Source: Planctomycetota bacterium | GTDB lineage: Bacteria > Planctomycetota > Planctomycetia > Gemmatales > Gemmataceae | Assembly: GCA_021781415.1 (NCBI GenBank) | Contig: JAJXWW010000201.1 | Span: 1-40,266, forward strand | Length of the DNA stretch: 40,266 nt | Reading direction: 5' to 3' | Shown: positions 1-9,204 of the stretch, piece after piece | How the letters are laid out: every line of letters starts with the position of its first letter | Numbering within the stretch: position 1 is the stretch's first letter | Made by a program: the position numbers and the translations under genes | Notes under the pieces: generated by a model | Database searches by the model: none | Seen by the model: the letters and a program-made list of their open reading frames with translations, nothing else | What the model was told of the DNA's origin: nothing

Positions 1-385
1 GATCCGTACAGACTTGCATGGCACAGCCTCCTTTGGGGAAACGAACCACGGACAGCCAGTCCCCAGCATACCCAAAAGTCAGCTGACATTCACCCCTTTT
101 CGGGATTGGACCCTCCTTAAAGTCAAGCGATTTGAGTCCAGTGGCTCGAGTGTTGTATCGATAGCGAGCATATACATTGACGAACTCTGAGAAGACAAGA
201 GCGTCGATAAAGATTTGGCTTTTGGCCGCAAGGATCTTTGCAAGCGCCGAAGAGTAAACGACGGTGCGCCGGTCGCCAACTACATACTGAGGACCGTAAA
301 GGAGTATCCAGATGTTGGCATCAAGAAGCAAGTTTTCACTGCTCTTAAACACATAGGATTCAATCCGAAGAGCCTTTCTTGCCAT
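1..385 (-). CDS. PIN-domain nuclease, 3' end cut by window edge
   Basis: This is a probable metal-dependent RNase of the PIN fold. 128 residues are visible and the C-terminus lies outside the window. The N-terminal part has the first PIN strand with its acidic residue (LLLDANIWILLYG, Asp22) and the second conserved acidic position in ALVFSEFVNVYARY (Glu67), followed by a basic, Tyr/Arg-rich stretch. The remaining catalytic Asp residues would lie in the missing part. The ATG at 385 overlaps the end of the STAS-like gene by 26 bases, which suggests translational coupling and a shared transcript with the ATPase and zinc-ribbon genes. By analogy with VapC it could be a toxin or effector, with the STAS/ATPase pair as its regulator. 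That role is inference. The fold call is fairly firm; the target and activity are unknown. Confidence 0.75.
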   Translation of the reverse strand, partial: MARKALRIESYVFKSSENLLLDANIWILLYGPQYVVGDRRTVVYSSALAKILAAKSQIFIDALVFSEFVNVYARYRYNTRATGLKSLDFKEGPIPKRGECQLTFGYAGDWLSVVRFPKGGCAMQVCTD

Positions 386-737
386 GTTCGTCTCCCAATA
401 TCTCACGATTCGCTTTCTTGAATCGGTCTGGGTCTTTGAAATATTCCTTTGCCGTATCAACCACTCGTTTGAGCAAAGCCCGATCCTCTGGGTTCATGTC
501 TCGCACGCGCAAACCGGCTCTGATTGTTACTTCGTCAAAAGTGCTATATAACTGACCGATTGCAGCATTCAAGAATGCAGACGTTAATCCAGTAACATTT
601 CGGAAGGTAAGCAAGACCATCTTTTTCATTTGCAGGGCAGTTTGGATTTGGTCGTAGACCTTCTGTCCATCGCTCGCCGCGACACAGAGTTCCGACCCCA
701 CGATCTCATAAACATTGATTGTCACCGCGTTACTCAT
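360..737 (-). CDS. STAS-like protein (DUF4325 type)
   Basis: This 125-residue protein resembles the DUF4325 STAS-like family: an N-terminal strand, then VLLTFRNVTGLTSAFLNAAIG (about residues 41-61), and a helical, charged C-terminus. STAS domains such as anti-anti-sigma SpoIIAA/RsbV bind GHKL kinases, and DUF4325 proteins often sit beside GHKL ATPases. The ATPase gene lies 23 bases upstream and the PIN gene overlaps the 3' end. I see no clear phosphorylatable Ser/Thr equivalent to RsbV, so phosphorylation-based switching cannot be assumed. The gene ends in TGA, so TGA acts as a stop in this operon. It is probably the adaptor linking ATPase state to the PIN protein (inference). Confidence 0.8.
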   Translation of the reverse strand: MSNAVTINVYEIVGSELCVAASDGQKVYDQIQTALQMKKMVLLTFRNVTGLTSAFLNAAIGQLYSTFDEVTIRAGLRVRDMNPEDRALLKRVVDTAKEYFKDPDRFKKANREILGDEHGKKGSSD

Positions 738-760
738 AAATTCGCCCTTCTCCTGGGAAG

Positions 761-1657
761 TTAGAAGATGTCTTCCTCTGAGATTTCTGAACTTAGTTTG
801 TAGGACGAGGTATCCGCCGTGTTAATGTCGATGGTGACAACTGTTCCCGGGAAGCGGTGATTAAACACCGCTTGCCGCACGTGACCTTCCAAGAATCCCC
901 AGTATCCCTTCTCGGACACGATCTGAATGCTCCCCTTATTCATGGCGATGAATTCCTTCAAAAGTTTCAAACCAAGGCCACCCGGAATGGTTCCTCGCTT
1001 GGTAGTGTTGCGGTCTGTAGTTGCCCATTCGATCGCCTTGTCGTCGGGAAGATCCAAATCCAATGTCTTTCGGATGTTTGTTTTTATCCCTATTCCCAGA
1101 TCAGAAATACAAAGAACTATCCTGTGCCTCTTGGGAAAGTATTGACCGCAACAGAATATGCCGTATTGAGTTTGAGAATGGATGACTGCATTGCTGAATA
1201 TCTCGAACACGCTTTCGCGGAACTTCCTAGCCAACCCTTGCGACATTCGTGGTATTTCCGCTCTCCCAAGTAGTCTTCTCTCAACGTAATTCGTGAAATC
1301 CTTGTCATCCTTCGAGTCGAATCGCTTGTAACGGATGGTGGTTCCGTAGCTGTCTGGCAACCTTTCTTCTCCGTAGTTGAGCAAAAAGCCATTTCGACAC
1401 AAGATTTTCTTAACATCAGGGCGAATGTTGGTTAGTCGAACTTCGTTCAATTTCCGAGAAAGTTTGTAGAGAATAGCTCCAAGCGGAGAACACATATCGG
1501 CGTCAAACCATCCGCACGAACTCATATCGACTTCGATCAGTTCGCTGTCACAAGCACGAAGGGCCGCATAAAAGTCGGTAAGGTGGCAAAACCCGGAACG
1601 ATCGTGTTCAATCCGAGGCAAAGCAACTTTCACAGTTTGTTCCTCAGATGGTTTCAT
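761..1657 (-). CDS. GHKL-family ATP-binding protein with N-terminal STAS-like region
   Basis: This is a soluble protein of 298 residues if started at the ATG at 1657; an in-frame TTG at 1666 would add three. The first 100 residues are STAS-like (IEVDMSSCGWFDADMCSPLG). The second half is a histidine-kinase-type ATPase domain with an N-box (FRESVFEIFSNAVIHS, about 147-162), a G1 box (SDLGIGI, about 185-191) and a G2 box (GGLGLKLL, about 226-233). There is no phospho-acceptor His domain, sensor domain or membrane segment, so it resembles a stand-alone RsbW-type switch or an ATPase rather than a classical sensor kinase. It lies between the zinc-ribbon frame (about 55 bases upstream) and the DUF4325 gene. 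It likely controls the downstream STAS and PIN proteins, which is inference from gene order. Confidence 0.85.
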   Translation of the reverse strand: MKPSEEQTVKVALPRIEHDRSGFCHLTDFYAALRACDSELIEVDMSSCGWFDADMCSPLGAILYKLSRKLNEVRLTNIRPDVKKILCRNGFLLNYGEERLPDSYGTTIRYKRFDSKDDKDFTNYVERRLLGRAEIPRMSQGLARKFRESVFEIFSNAVIHSQTQYGIFCCGQYFPKRHRIVLCISDLGIGIKTNIRKTLDLDLPDDKAIEWATTDRNTTKRGTIPGGLGLKLLKEFIAMNKGSIQIVSEKGYWGFLEGHVRQAVFNHRFPGTVVTIDINTADTSSYKLSSEISEEDIF

Positions 1658-1712
1658 CTTTGCCAATCTGCGCGATCATTTGTCGTTGTGCGGGTGTCTT
1701 GTCCTCAAACTC

Positions 1713-1982
1713 TCAGCTGCCCGCTAGCTCGTCAACCAACGATAAGCTAGTCGCTGCTCTCATCAAGACCGTTTGCAGCCATCCGAGGTTCTCTCCACAG
1801 TCGATTAGGGATTCTTCTTCGTCCGCTTCTTTCACTTTAGCGTTTCTCTTACGCGGTCGGTTTCAGTAGGGGTTTTTGCAATGCGGGCATACTCGCGGCT
1901 TCTCATCCTTGTTCCGAGGAATCCACTCATGATCACATCGCTCGCACCGAAAGCCCCAAACAACTAGCGGAACGATCCCCAT
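1713..1982 (-). pseudogene. Small zinc-ribbon protein interrupted by in-frame TGA
   Basis: Translation from the ATG at 1982 gives 39 residues containing FRCERCDHEWIPR and VCPHCKNPY, then TGA at 1865-1863. The first ORF is too short for usual gene-finding cut-offs. Small bacterial zinc ribbons of this kind typically read CPxCKSPYWxRPR, and the bases after the stop continue in the same frame as NRPRKRNAKVKEADEEE and on to a TGA at 1715-1713, giving 89 residues with one internal stop. The stop therefore replaces exactly the expected Trp (TGG to TGA). The coding pattern on both sides is intact, so this is a recent nonsense mutation, a sequencing error or a readthrough/recoding site. It is the first gene of the ATPase/STAS/PIN operon. 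The zinc ribbon probably binds nucleic acid or protein. Confidence 0.7.
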
Positions 1983-2377
1983 AGGGAAGAAGATTACCTA
2001 GTAAAGTGAGCATTTTCAAGTATATACCTGCACTTTCCGTCAACTTCGGGCAATTTACCACCTTTCAAGTAGCTTGCATTGTCAACGGCTCCCCAGCCAC
2101 GATGGAGGGTAACAAGACATTTCGCTTTGCCACCACGACTGGGAGAGCCGACGATGATCCTTCGACAACCACCCGATCCCGTAACGTGGGGGCATGACTG
2201 CACCACGGGACGTCAGCCCGCTTCGGAGTCAACGATCGAATTGCGACGGAACATCGGATGCATGAATGAGTTGGGTCGTTGTATCAGGAGCAACGCTCTC
2301 GCCCGCCCTCTGGGTTGATTCCCCGCACCCCGCTCCGGTGATCCTTATCGTACCCCACGTCCTCACTACAACGAGCA

Positions 2378-2419
2378 GTCCCGTGCGTCCGGGCTGGTTC
2401 CACCCCGTCGCACGGGGAC
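2378..2419. terminator. GC-rich stem-loop downstream of sulfatase
   Basis: An inverted repeat pairs GTCCCGTGCG (2378-2387) with CGCACGGGGAC (2409-2419), about 10 base pairs with one bulged base. It lies about 140 bases past the sulfatase stop in the direction of its transcription. There is no U-tract, so a factor-independent terminator role is only possible. Confidence 0.3.
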
Positions 2420-2483
2420 CGTTTCCACCCGCTCCATCGCGCCTCGCTGCTCCAGAAATCTCAGGAATTCGGCAAACCAGGCT

Positions 2484-2538
2484 CCAGCAAGGAGGAAGCC
2501 ATGCAGCGATACATTGGCAACGACTGCGACCTCACAGC
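2484..2538. repeat. Diverged repeat, copy A
   Basis: This shares blocks with 4938-4992, including GCGATA and CTGCGACCTCA at matching spacing and equal overall length. The origin is unknown. It may be debris of a mobile element or gene end, since both copies lie next to gene remnants or gene ends. Confidence 0.45.
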
Positions 2539-2558
2539 TCGTTCGATGGCTTGGCGTT

Positions 2559-4468
2559 TCACTTGCCCACATCTTTCACATCGACGGTTCGAATCTTCAC
2601 GTTCTCGAACAATTCCGTTTCCTTAAACTTTGCCGCGCGGGTGTCCTTGCCATTGGTCCAGATGGGCGATGTGCTACCGTCGGCGTGACGGATGCGTAGG
2701 TTATCGAGGTAGAGCTTGTAGTTGCCAGGTTTGGCACCTTTGAAAACGATGGCTTGACCTGGAAGGATCCCCGGCCCGTAGCTGCAAAGCCCGACGATCC
2801 GATGTTCCCACACCCCAGCACCGCCCCTCGGTTCCGGGCCGGAGATTTGCTCGCGGCCAAACTGATCGATCCCCTCGCCCCGTTTGAAATAGAGAGCGGG
2901 TTGCTGGTTCGCGTTGCCTTTGAACGGCGAGTAATAAAAGCCTCGGAGCGGGCTACCTTTCGCCGCGGCGATATCGTATTCGATGGAGTCCGTCGCGTAC
3001 ACGCGCCCCTCGTGGCGGGCGAACGGGACGACGAAGGAATCCTTCGGCTTGACTTTGTCCGCGACGGTTATCGAGAGCTCAAGTACTTCGCCCTCCGGTG
3101 CCGGCTTGGCATCGAGAGCAGCCCGCGCGGGCAGATGAGTTAGCGCCGCGCCCATGGACTCCACCCAGGCGTCCATCTTCTTTTGGAGCGACGCCACCAC
3201 TTCGGGGTTCTTGCCCGCAACATTGGTCGTTTCGCCGATGTCCTTGCGAATGTCGTACAATTCGACGCGATCCGCGAAGCGGTGCATCCGCCAGTCCGCC
3301 GTGCGTATGGCATCTTCGTTGTGCCACGACCAATAGTAACTGTCCACGGGACTGGCCCCCTTGTCGCGCAGGGCGGGCCAGATGTTTTTCCCGTCGAGGG
3401 GGCGCGTTTTGGGCATCTCCAGGCCGGACATTGCCATAAGCGTGGGGAACATGTCGAGCGCGCCGCACAAACCATCCCACTTACCCTCGACCACCTTGCC
3501 CTTTGGCCAGTGGATAACCGTGGGGAGCCTTGTGCCCCCTTCAAACACGGAGTGCTTGCCGCCCCGAAACGGAAGATTGCTGCCCTCCCGGGTGGCTCCA
3601 TTGTCGCTCGTGAACACGACGATGGTGTTGTCCCGCAGGCCCAGTTTGTCCAACTCAGCGAGGATGCTCGCGACATTTTTATCCATCGTCCGCACCATTG
3701 CGGCATAGACGCGCTTGTTCTTGTCCGTCACCTTCGCATCTACCCCTTTTAGGTCCGAGTCCTTCGCCTGCAATGGAGCATGGACGATGTGAAAGGGCAC
3801 ATAGCAAAAGAACGGGCGGTCTTTGTTTTGGCGAATGAATTCCAAGACGTGACCCGCGATCAGATCCTCCGTATAACCGATGTCTTGCCCGCGGTACTCG
3901 CGGTTGTGCCACCAACTGACCGGGCCGCGACCACCTGCGATTCGCCGCGTGAAATAGTCGGCACCCCCCCGTAGTAGACCCAGGCCTCGTCGAAGCCATG
4001 CGCGTTGACGCCGAAGCCGCCTTTGTACTTCTTGTTCGCTCGATCCTTAAATGCCTCCTCGTAGGCCCGTTGAAATTCGGGTGTCTCGGGGTCGTTGCCG
4101 TTGTGCCATTTGCCGAAAACGCCCGTGCGGTAGCCGTGCGCCTTGAATGCCGAAGCGATGGTGGTTTCCTCCTTCGCCAGTTCGCCGCCGGTCTCCGGCC
4201 CGGTGCCAACGCGGAAGGGATGCCGACCCGTCAGCAACATCGCGCGGGTGGGCGAACAGACGCACCAACCCATGAAATTATCGCAGCGAACGCCTTCCCG
4301 AAACAGCCGATCAATTCGCGGCGTTGGGATGCTGCCCCCATTGACGCCCAGATCGCCCCAACCCAAGTCGTCCGCCAGCAGATAGACGACGTTGGGTTTG
4401 TCTCCAGCGCAGACCGGTTCAACCATACAGACGAGAAGGGAAACGATGAGACACGCCGACGAGCGCAT
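2559..4468 (-). pseudogene. Arylsulfatase-family sulfatase with a frameshift
   Basis: About 636 residues result when one base is restored. The N-terminus is a signal peptide (hydrophobic core LIVSLLVCMVEPVCA), followed by YLLADDLGWGDLG with metal-binding Asp33/Asp34. The sulfatase signature CSPTR starts at Cys71, the residue converted to formylglycine, and GKWH is at 119-122. Later come FTSDNGATREG and a C-terminal extension of roughly 170 residues. The frame breaks at a C7 tract on the plus strand (3964-3970): upstream coding ends sensibly at DEAWVYYGG, and one extra base lets it resume as ADYFTRRIAGG without further damage. The flanking halves are otherwise intact, so sequencing error, a fresh mutation or slippage-based switching are all possible. 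It would be an exported enzyme desulfating a polysaccharide or aryl sulfate, a gene class abundant in planctomycetes. Confidence 0.85.
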
Positions 4469-4780
4469 GGGAAATCCTCCAAGTGTTCGTACCGCTATTC
4501 CAACGTCCGCATCTTCCGTTCGGAACCTCTACCCGGCGGTCTGTCGCGGCTCCGGTTCGCTCTCCGCCGCTACACACCCGAACTACTGAAATTTGAGCGG
4601 AACATCGGTCGCACAATCAATGAACACCGGGTCAAGAGTTTAGTTTCGGGTGTGCCGATATCGCGACCGTTCGTCGAATCGCTTTGGGGACGGGCGGAGG
4701 TGGGACGATAGAAAGGTAGGTAAGCGGCACATTGAGGTAAGGCCGTCATCTCGTTTTTACGACCGGTGACGATTCACTCG

Positions 4781-4929
4781 AACTATCGTCGCGGAGGTTG
4801 TTCCGTGCGCCTTCGCAATTCCGGGAGATAGCCGTAGGCTAGGGCGAGGTATTGGACGGGATGCAGGGTGCGGAGGGCAGCGGCGTCTTCCATTTGAATG
4901 CGGCAAGTGCTGCACTCGGTCGAGCCGAA
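4781..4929 (-). pseudogene. Duplicate of the 3' end of the FAD/Fe-S oxidoreductase gene
   Basis: The 149 bases match 9203-9351 base for base in length, at roughly nine-tenths identity by eye. The minus strand reads FGSTECSTCRIQMEDAAALR and onward to the same C-terminal PRR and stop as the intact gene. Similarity stops abruptly at the GCCGAA block (4924-4929), so only about the last 48 codons are present. It is in the same orientation as the intact copy and marks the other end of the DUF4239/GH63 block. Confidence 0.85.
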
Positions 4930-4937
4930 AACTAGAC

Positions 4938-4992
4938 CACAGCAAGCGGAAAGCCATAAAGCGATATTTGGTAACACCTGCGACCTCAATGC
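4938..4992. repeat. Diverged repeat, copy B
   Basis: This is the counterpart of 2484-2538, immediately next to the duplicated gene end. It is not recognised as a known element. Confidence 0.45.
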
Positions 4993-5086
4993 AGGCCAGC
5001 ACAGTCAATCCGACGCAGGGGTTAATCCGATGGATCAACGGATAGCGGGTGCCATTCCCGCCTCCCTCTCGTTTCAAAGTCGCGGT

Positions 5087-5872
5087 TCAGGGCGGGCCTT
5101 TCATCATGCTCCGGAGGTCGGTCATTGCCTGTTGACTCACCGTCAACAGGCCATCTTGCGGGCGGTCGAGATCGGCTATCAGCGCGATGATAACCGAGAA
5201 CGCCAACACTAGCACCACGATGGCAAACGATCGCCTCGATTTGGAGAGCCCTTCGAGATAGCCCATCCCCATCATGGTCACGGCGGTAACCAGATAGAGG
5301 GCTCCCCAGAGGACGTTCGGAAGACGGCTCCGGAGGCCAACCAGGACTCGCTTCGAGTGGATGTCGATTGTTTCGTTCAACGCCTGGATGAAGAGTCCGA
5401 CCACGATGGAATTGGGATTCTCCAGTCCGACCGCTTCGGCCTCTTTCCAAAGCTGTCTGTGCAGTTCGTCGGATCGTCGCAAGACCAGCTCGACGGCTCC
5501 GGTTTGGACTACCTCAAGTCGAGCGTCCACATACTCCGCCAGGAGCTTACGGATCGTCACGCTGCGGCCGTCGGGGAGCAAACCGGCACGCAAATACGTC
5601 GTGCCGATGGCGTTGGCTTCCTCGACGACCATCTGCCTCCGAGCGTCGAAACGCGACGCCGCCAGGCTGAATGTGAACGCCAGGATCAACCCCAGCAGGC
5701 CCAGCGCGGCCGCCACGATGGCTCCAACCGGTGCTTCCTTTTCGTCCGGAGAACGCAACCGCCGGGCCTTCCCGGCCTGATACCCCCCTTCGATCGCGAT
5801 CAGGACGATGAGTACGGTGACTCCAAACACCCCCCAGAGGGGGAGGTAGTCGAGCGATCCGGCAGCGAGCAT
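5087..5872 (-). CDS. DUF4239-type (bestrophin-like) membrane protein
   Basis: This is an integral membrane protein of 261 residues resembling the DUF4239 family. It has an N-terminal membrane segment (about 10-28) followed by a short basic loop (GKARRLRSPDEKEAP), then a second segment (about 49-70). A long soluble region follows with the typical SRFDARRQMVVEEANAIGTTYLRAGLLP, and two closely spaced C-terminal segments lie at about 187-205 and 213-235. The function of the family is not established; an ion-channel relation to bestrophin has been suggested from topology. It is downstream of the GH63-like gene on the same strand with a gap of about 146 bases, so co-transcription is possible. No frame damage is seen. 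Confidence 0.8.
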   Translation of the reverse strand: MLAAGSLDYLPLWGVFGVTVLIVLIAIEGGYQAGKARRLRSPDEKEAPVGAIVAAALGLLGLILAFTFSLAASRFDARRQMVVEEANAIGTTYLRAGLLPDGRSVTIRKLLAEYVDARLEVVQTGAVELVLRRSDELHRQLWKEAEAVGLENPNSIVVGLFIQALNETIDIHSKRVLVGLRSRLPNVLWGALYLVTAVTMMGMGYLEGLSKSRRSFAIVVLVLAFSVIIALIADLDRPQDGLLTVSQQAMTDLRSMMKGPP

Positions 5873-6018
5873 CGGTCACCTCACATTCCAGGCCGTTACC
5901 TTGTTCGATTCCTCTGGAATATCAGCGAAAAGATTCACGAAGACGGCGTTGGCCCCGCTGAGGGCATCGCTTAGCAGCCCGGTCGAGTTCACCTTGAGCC
6001 GAGGTTTGGAAACGCCCG

Positions 6019-8694
6019 CTAACGTACCCCCGCGGGAGAAACGAACTCCGGTTTGGCCTGGGGTTCGGAATAGGCTCTCTTGCCACCTGCGAGAATCCTC
6101 TCCGGCTTCAGGGTCGCGAAAAGGTGCATGAGCCGGGCGATAATGCCAGTCCAGCCGGTCTGGTGGTTGGCACCCAGGCCCGCCCCGATGTCGCCGTGGA
6201 AATACTCGAAGAACTGCAAATAGTCGCGCCAGTGCGGATCCTCCTGGAACTTCGCAGTCCCGCCGTAGACGGGACGTCGGCCGTCCTTGTTTTTGAGGAA
6301 GATGCTCGCAAGCCGCCGGGTAATTTCCTCGGCGATTTGGTACAGGTTCATCTGCCGGCCGGAGCCGGTGGGGCATTCGACGGTGAAGTCGTTGCCGTAG
6401 TAGGCGTAGTATTGCAGCAGCGCTCGGACGATCAAGGCGTTGACCGGCATCCAGATTGGACCGCGCCAGTTGGAGTTGCCGCCGAACATACCGCTATCGG
6501 ACTCCGCCGGCAAATACGAAACGCGGTATTCCCGATCTCCGACATGGAAGACGTACGGGTGGTCGGCGTGGTAACGCGACAGCGAGCGGATGCCGAACTC
6601 GCTGAGAAACTCCTTCTCATCGAGCATTTTGGCAAGAACGCGACGGAGCTTGGTCTCGTCGAGGATCGAAGCGAGCCGGCGGCCGGCGACTCCCGTCTTC
6701 AAGGGGTCGTGGATCGCTGTCCGGATTTCGGGCCGGGCGTCGAGGAAGCGTAGGAACCGTTCGGCGACTTCCGGATACATCGCCATCGCCACCCCGTCAA
6801 ACATTGTGGCCGAGCAGAGCGGCAGTAGGCCCACCATCGAGCGCACCTTGAGCCGCTGGGCCTGGCCGTTGGGCAGGCGCAGCACGTCGTAGAAGAAACC
6901 GTCCTCTTCGTCCCACATGCCGGTGTTCTCGCCCAGGTGCGTCATGGACGACGCGATCCACAAATAGTGTTCGACGAACTTGAGGGACATGTCCGCGTAG
7001 TCGGGGTCGGTCAGTGACAGTTCGGCGGCAATCTCCAGCATGTTTTGGCAGAAAAGGGCCATCCAGGCCGTCCCGTCGGCCTGCTCCAGGTAGCCACCGG
7101 TCGGCAGTGGGGCACTGCGGTCGAACACGCCGATATTGTCCAGCCCCAGGAAGCCGCCCTCGAAGAGATTTCGCCCCGAACGATCCTTGCGGTTGACCCA
7201 CCAGGTGAAGTTGAGCAGTAACTTCTGGAAACTGCTCTTGAGCCACTCTGTGTCCCCCTCTCCCTTCATCCCCTGTTCTAGCCGGTAGGTGAAAATCGTG
7301 GACCAGGCATGCACCGGCGGGTTGACGTCGCCGAAATTCCATTCGTAAGCTGGAATCTGGCCGTTGGGATGCATGTAGCGCTCGCGTAGCATCAATTTCA
7401 GTTGCTGCTTGCCGAAGTCGGGGTCCACAAGCGTCAGCGCCAGGATGTGGAAGGCAAGATCCCAGGCGGCGTACCAGGGATACTCCCACTTGTCCGGCAT
7501 GGAGATCACGTCGCCGTTGTACATGTGGTGCCAGTGATCGTTGCGCGGCGCGGTCTTGTGCGACTCCTTAAATGGGTCGGAGCCGCGTTCCCTCAGCCAC
7601 TTGTCCACGTCGTAGTGGTAGAACTGCTTGCTCCAGAGCATACCCGCCAGGGCCTGGCGCATGACGTTGGCCTGGTCGGCGTTCAGCGAGCGCGGGATGA
7701 CCGTCGCATAGAACTCGTCGGCCTCCCTGCGGCGGGCCTGCAGCGTGCTGTCGAACTGAGCAAATGGATTCTTCACCTGGCCGTTCTCGGGACCGACGGG
7801 AGCCATGTCGCTAAGGCGAAGACGAATCACCTGGCTTTGCCCCGCATCGACGGTCAGCCGATAATGGGCCGCGGCCTTGGTCCCCTTCTTGTCGGGGTTC
7901 ACGGCTCCTTTCTGGGCGTGAACGATGTAGTTGTCGATACCGTCCTTGACATAGGGACTCCGATTGGGCACCCCGAAAATGCGCTGCGTGTTCGTCTCGT
8001 TCTCGGTGAACAGCAGCGGCACTTCCCCGTCGCAGTAGAGATACCGTTCACCCAACCTGGGATCCGTGGCCTTGATGAGGCTCCAGCCTTGGTTGCCGGT
8101 GGACTGTTGTAGCTCTGGCCTCTCGGTGGAACTCCGCCAGGACCATTGATTGCGGAACCATAGTGTCGGTAAGACGTGCAATTCGGCCGCTACGGGGCCG
8201 CAGTTGTTGACCGTGATCTGGATCAGGATGTCCTCGGGAGACTCCTTGGCATACTCGACGAAGACATCGAAATAGCGATCCTGGTCGAACACGCCGGTAT
8301 CTAGCAATTCGTACTCGAATTCTTGGCGGCTCCGACTGCGACTGGTCTCGACGAGGTTCGCGTACGGGTAGGCGGCCTGAGGATATTTGTAGAGATACTT
8401 CATGTACGAATGGGTCGGCGTACTGTCGAGGTAGAAGTAGTACTCCTTGACGTCCTCGCCGTGATTGCTCTCGCTGTTCGTTAGCCCGAACAGGCGCTCC
8501 TTGAGAATCGGATCCTTGCCGTTCCACAGGGCCAGCGCGAAGCAAAGCCGCTGCTGGTCGTCGGAGATGCCGGCTAGGCCGTCCTCGCCCCAACGATAGG
8601 CGCGGGAGCGCGCCTGGTCGTGGCTGAAGTAGTTCCAGGCGTCGCCTCCTTCGCTGTAGTCTTCTCGAACGGTCCCCCACTGGCGTTCGCTCAA
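6019..8694 (-). CDS. GH63-like glucosidase (MGH1-like family)
   Basis: The protein has 891 residues from the TTG at 8694. Bacterial relatives are about 880-900 residues and are called glucosidases by similarity to glycoside hydrolase family 63. Typical blocks include [66 protein letters not shown] and [19 protein letters not shown], which form the (alpha/alpha)6 barrel. No signal peptide is visible, so it is probably cytoplasmic and may act on trehalose- or glycogen-type oligosaccharides. The start is odd: family-like sequence ([20 protein letters not shown]) continues in frame upstream of the TTG to a TAA at about 8756, with no ATG or GTG. The original start may have been lost or shifted. 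The protein may still be made from TTG. It lies inside the block bounded by the duplicated gene ends. Confidence 0.85.
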   Translation of the reverse strand: MSERQWGTVREDYSEGGDAWNYFSHDQARSRAYRWGEDGLAGISDDQQRLCFALALWNGKDPILKERLFGLTNSESNHGEDVKEYYFYLDSTPTHSYMKYLYKYPQAAYPYANLVETSRSRSRQEFEYELLDTGVFDQDRYFDVFVEYAKESPEDILIQITVNNCGPVAAELHVLPTLWFRNQWSWRSSTERPELQQSTGNQGWSLIKATDPRLGERYLYCDGEVPLLFTENETNTQRIFGVPNRSPYVKDGIDNYIVHAQKGAVNPDKKGTKAAAHYRLTVDAGQSQVIRLRLSDMAPVGPENGQVKNPFAQFDSTLQARRREADEFYATVIPRSLNADQANVMRQALAGMLWSKQFYHYDVDKWLRERGSDPFKESHKTAPRNDHWHHMYNGDVISMPDKWEYPWYAAWDLAFHILALTLVDPDFGKQQLKLMLRERYMHPNGQIPAYEWNFGDVNPPVHAWSTIFTYRLEQGMKGEGDTEWLKSSFQKLLLNFTWWVNRKDRSGRNLFEGGFLGLDNIGVFDRSAPLPTGGYLEQADGTAWMALFCQNMLEIAAELSLTDPDYADMSLKFVEHYLWIASSMTHLGENTGMWDEEDGFFYDVLRLPNGQAQRLKVRSMVGLLPLCSATMFDGVAMAMYPEVAERFLRFLDARPEIRTAIHDPLKTGVAGRRLASILDETKLRRVLAKMLDEKEFLSEFGIRSLSRYHADHPYVFHVGDREYRVSYLPAESDSGMFGGNSNWRGPIWMPVNALIVRALLQYYAYYGNDFTVECPTGSGRQMNLYQIAEEITRRLASIFLKNKDGRRPVYGGTAKFQEDPHWRDYLQFFEYFHGDIGAGLGANHQTGWTGIIARLMHLFATLKPERILAGGKRAYSEPQAKPEFVSPAGVR

Positions 8695-8780
8695 GTACGG
8701 TCCCCACTTCTTCCAGAGAAGTTTCTTCTCCCGCGCCTCCTCCAGTCGGGCATTTTACGCAGTCATCGGACACCGTGCTT

Positions 8781-8990
8781 TCAATCGAGTGGTAGACCGA
8801 GCAGATACTTGTAGTGCCCGGGAATGGGCTCAAGCTCAGTCTCCTCGGTCGGGTAAAACGGCTCGCGTTGGTCCCAAGGGTTTTCGACGTTCGGCAACTT
8901 CCAGAAGCTTCCGTCCAGATCCAACACAACCCAATGTTGACTGGACCGATCCACATACAGAGTCACTTGAGGTCTCCGTACTCTCAGCAT
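8781..8990 (-). CDS. Small conserved-looking hypothetical protein
   Basis: This 69-residue protein begins MLRVRRPQVTLYVDRSSQHW, continues with FWKLPNVENPWDQREPF and ends GHYKYLLGLPLD. Its composition (Trp, Pro, acidic clusters) and the lack of a better frame on either strand suggest a real gene. I recall similar small proteins in planctomycetes but cannot confirm it. It lies about 86 bases upstream of the GH63-like gene on the same strand, so it may be co-transcribed. It has no membrane segment or recognisable catalytic motif. The function is unknown. Confidence 0.55.
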   Translation of the reverse strand: MLRVRRPQVTLYVDRSSQHWVVLDLDGSFWKLPNVENPWDQREPFYPTEETELEPIPGHYKYLLGLPLD

Positions 8991-9204
8991 CTCTGGTTCC
9001 TCCTGTTTTCGAATGTGTCTAACTGTCTACGAACCGACCGCAACTCGGCGTGTCCTTTATTTGCATCTTTCAAGGTTCGCCTGAATGGGGGATTGCGGCG
9101 ATCAAGTTAGCGGCGAAACATTCCTTGATCCACTAAGGGTATTGTACGAGTGCTTGAATCCGTGGCCACGGAGCGACCGTCCGCCGAATTGCGTTGGGGA
9201 CGAA

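Larger units (their letters stand above)
1983..2558. other. Gene-free stretch with one hairpin and a diverged repeat
   Basis: I find no convincing gene here; the open frames are short, overlapping and without family resemblance. It separates the start of the zinc-ribbon operon from the 3' end of the sulfatase. It should hold the promoter of the former, but no clear -35/-10 pair was identified. It contains a stem (2378-2419) and a roughly 55-base sequence (2484-2538) that recurs diverged at 4938-4992. Confidence 0.6.
4469..5086. other. Gene-free stretch with gene-end duplicate and repeat
   Basis: There is no intact gene. The stretch contains a copy of the 3' end of the FAD/Fe-S oxidoreductase gene (4781-4929) and diverged repeat copy B (4938-4992). 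About 4664-4694 also resembles 9170-9200 (sharing TTGGGGACG), with about 86 extra bases here before the duplicate begins. The upstream part should contain the sulfatase promoter. Confidence 0.6.

Noticed and set aside
1713..1982. Genome-wide reassignment of TGA to tryptophan
   Set aside because: Other genes in the window end naturally with TGA (for example the STAS-like gene at 360 and the cytosine methylase at 22289), so TGA works as a stop. Only a local event is possible.
2266..2688. Plus-strand frame of 140 codons, and a possible group II intron remnant near 2381 (GTGCGTCCGGG)
   Set aside because: The frame overlaps the sulfatase end and has no domain. I could not find a domain V-like hairpin or reverse-transcriptase remains to support an intron.
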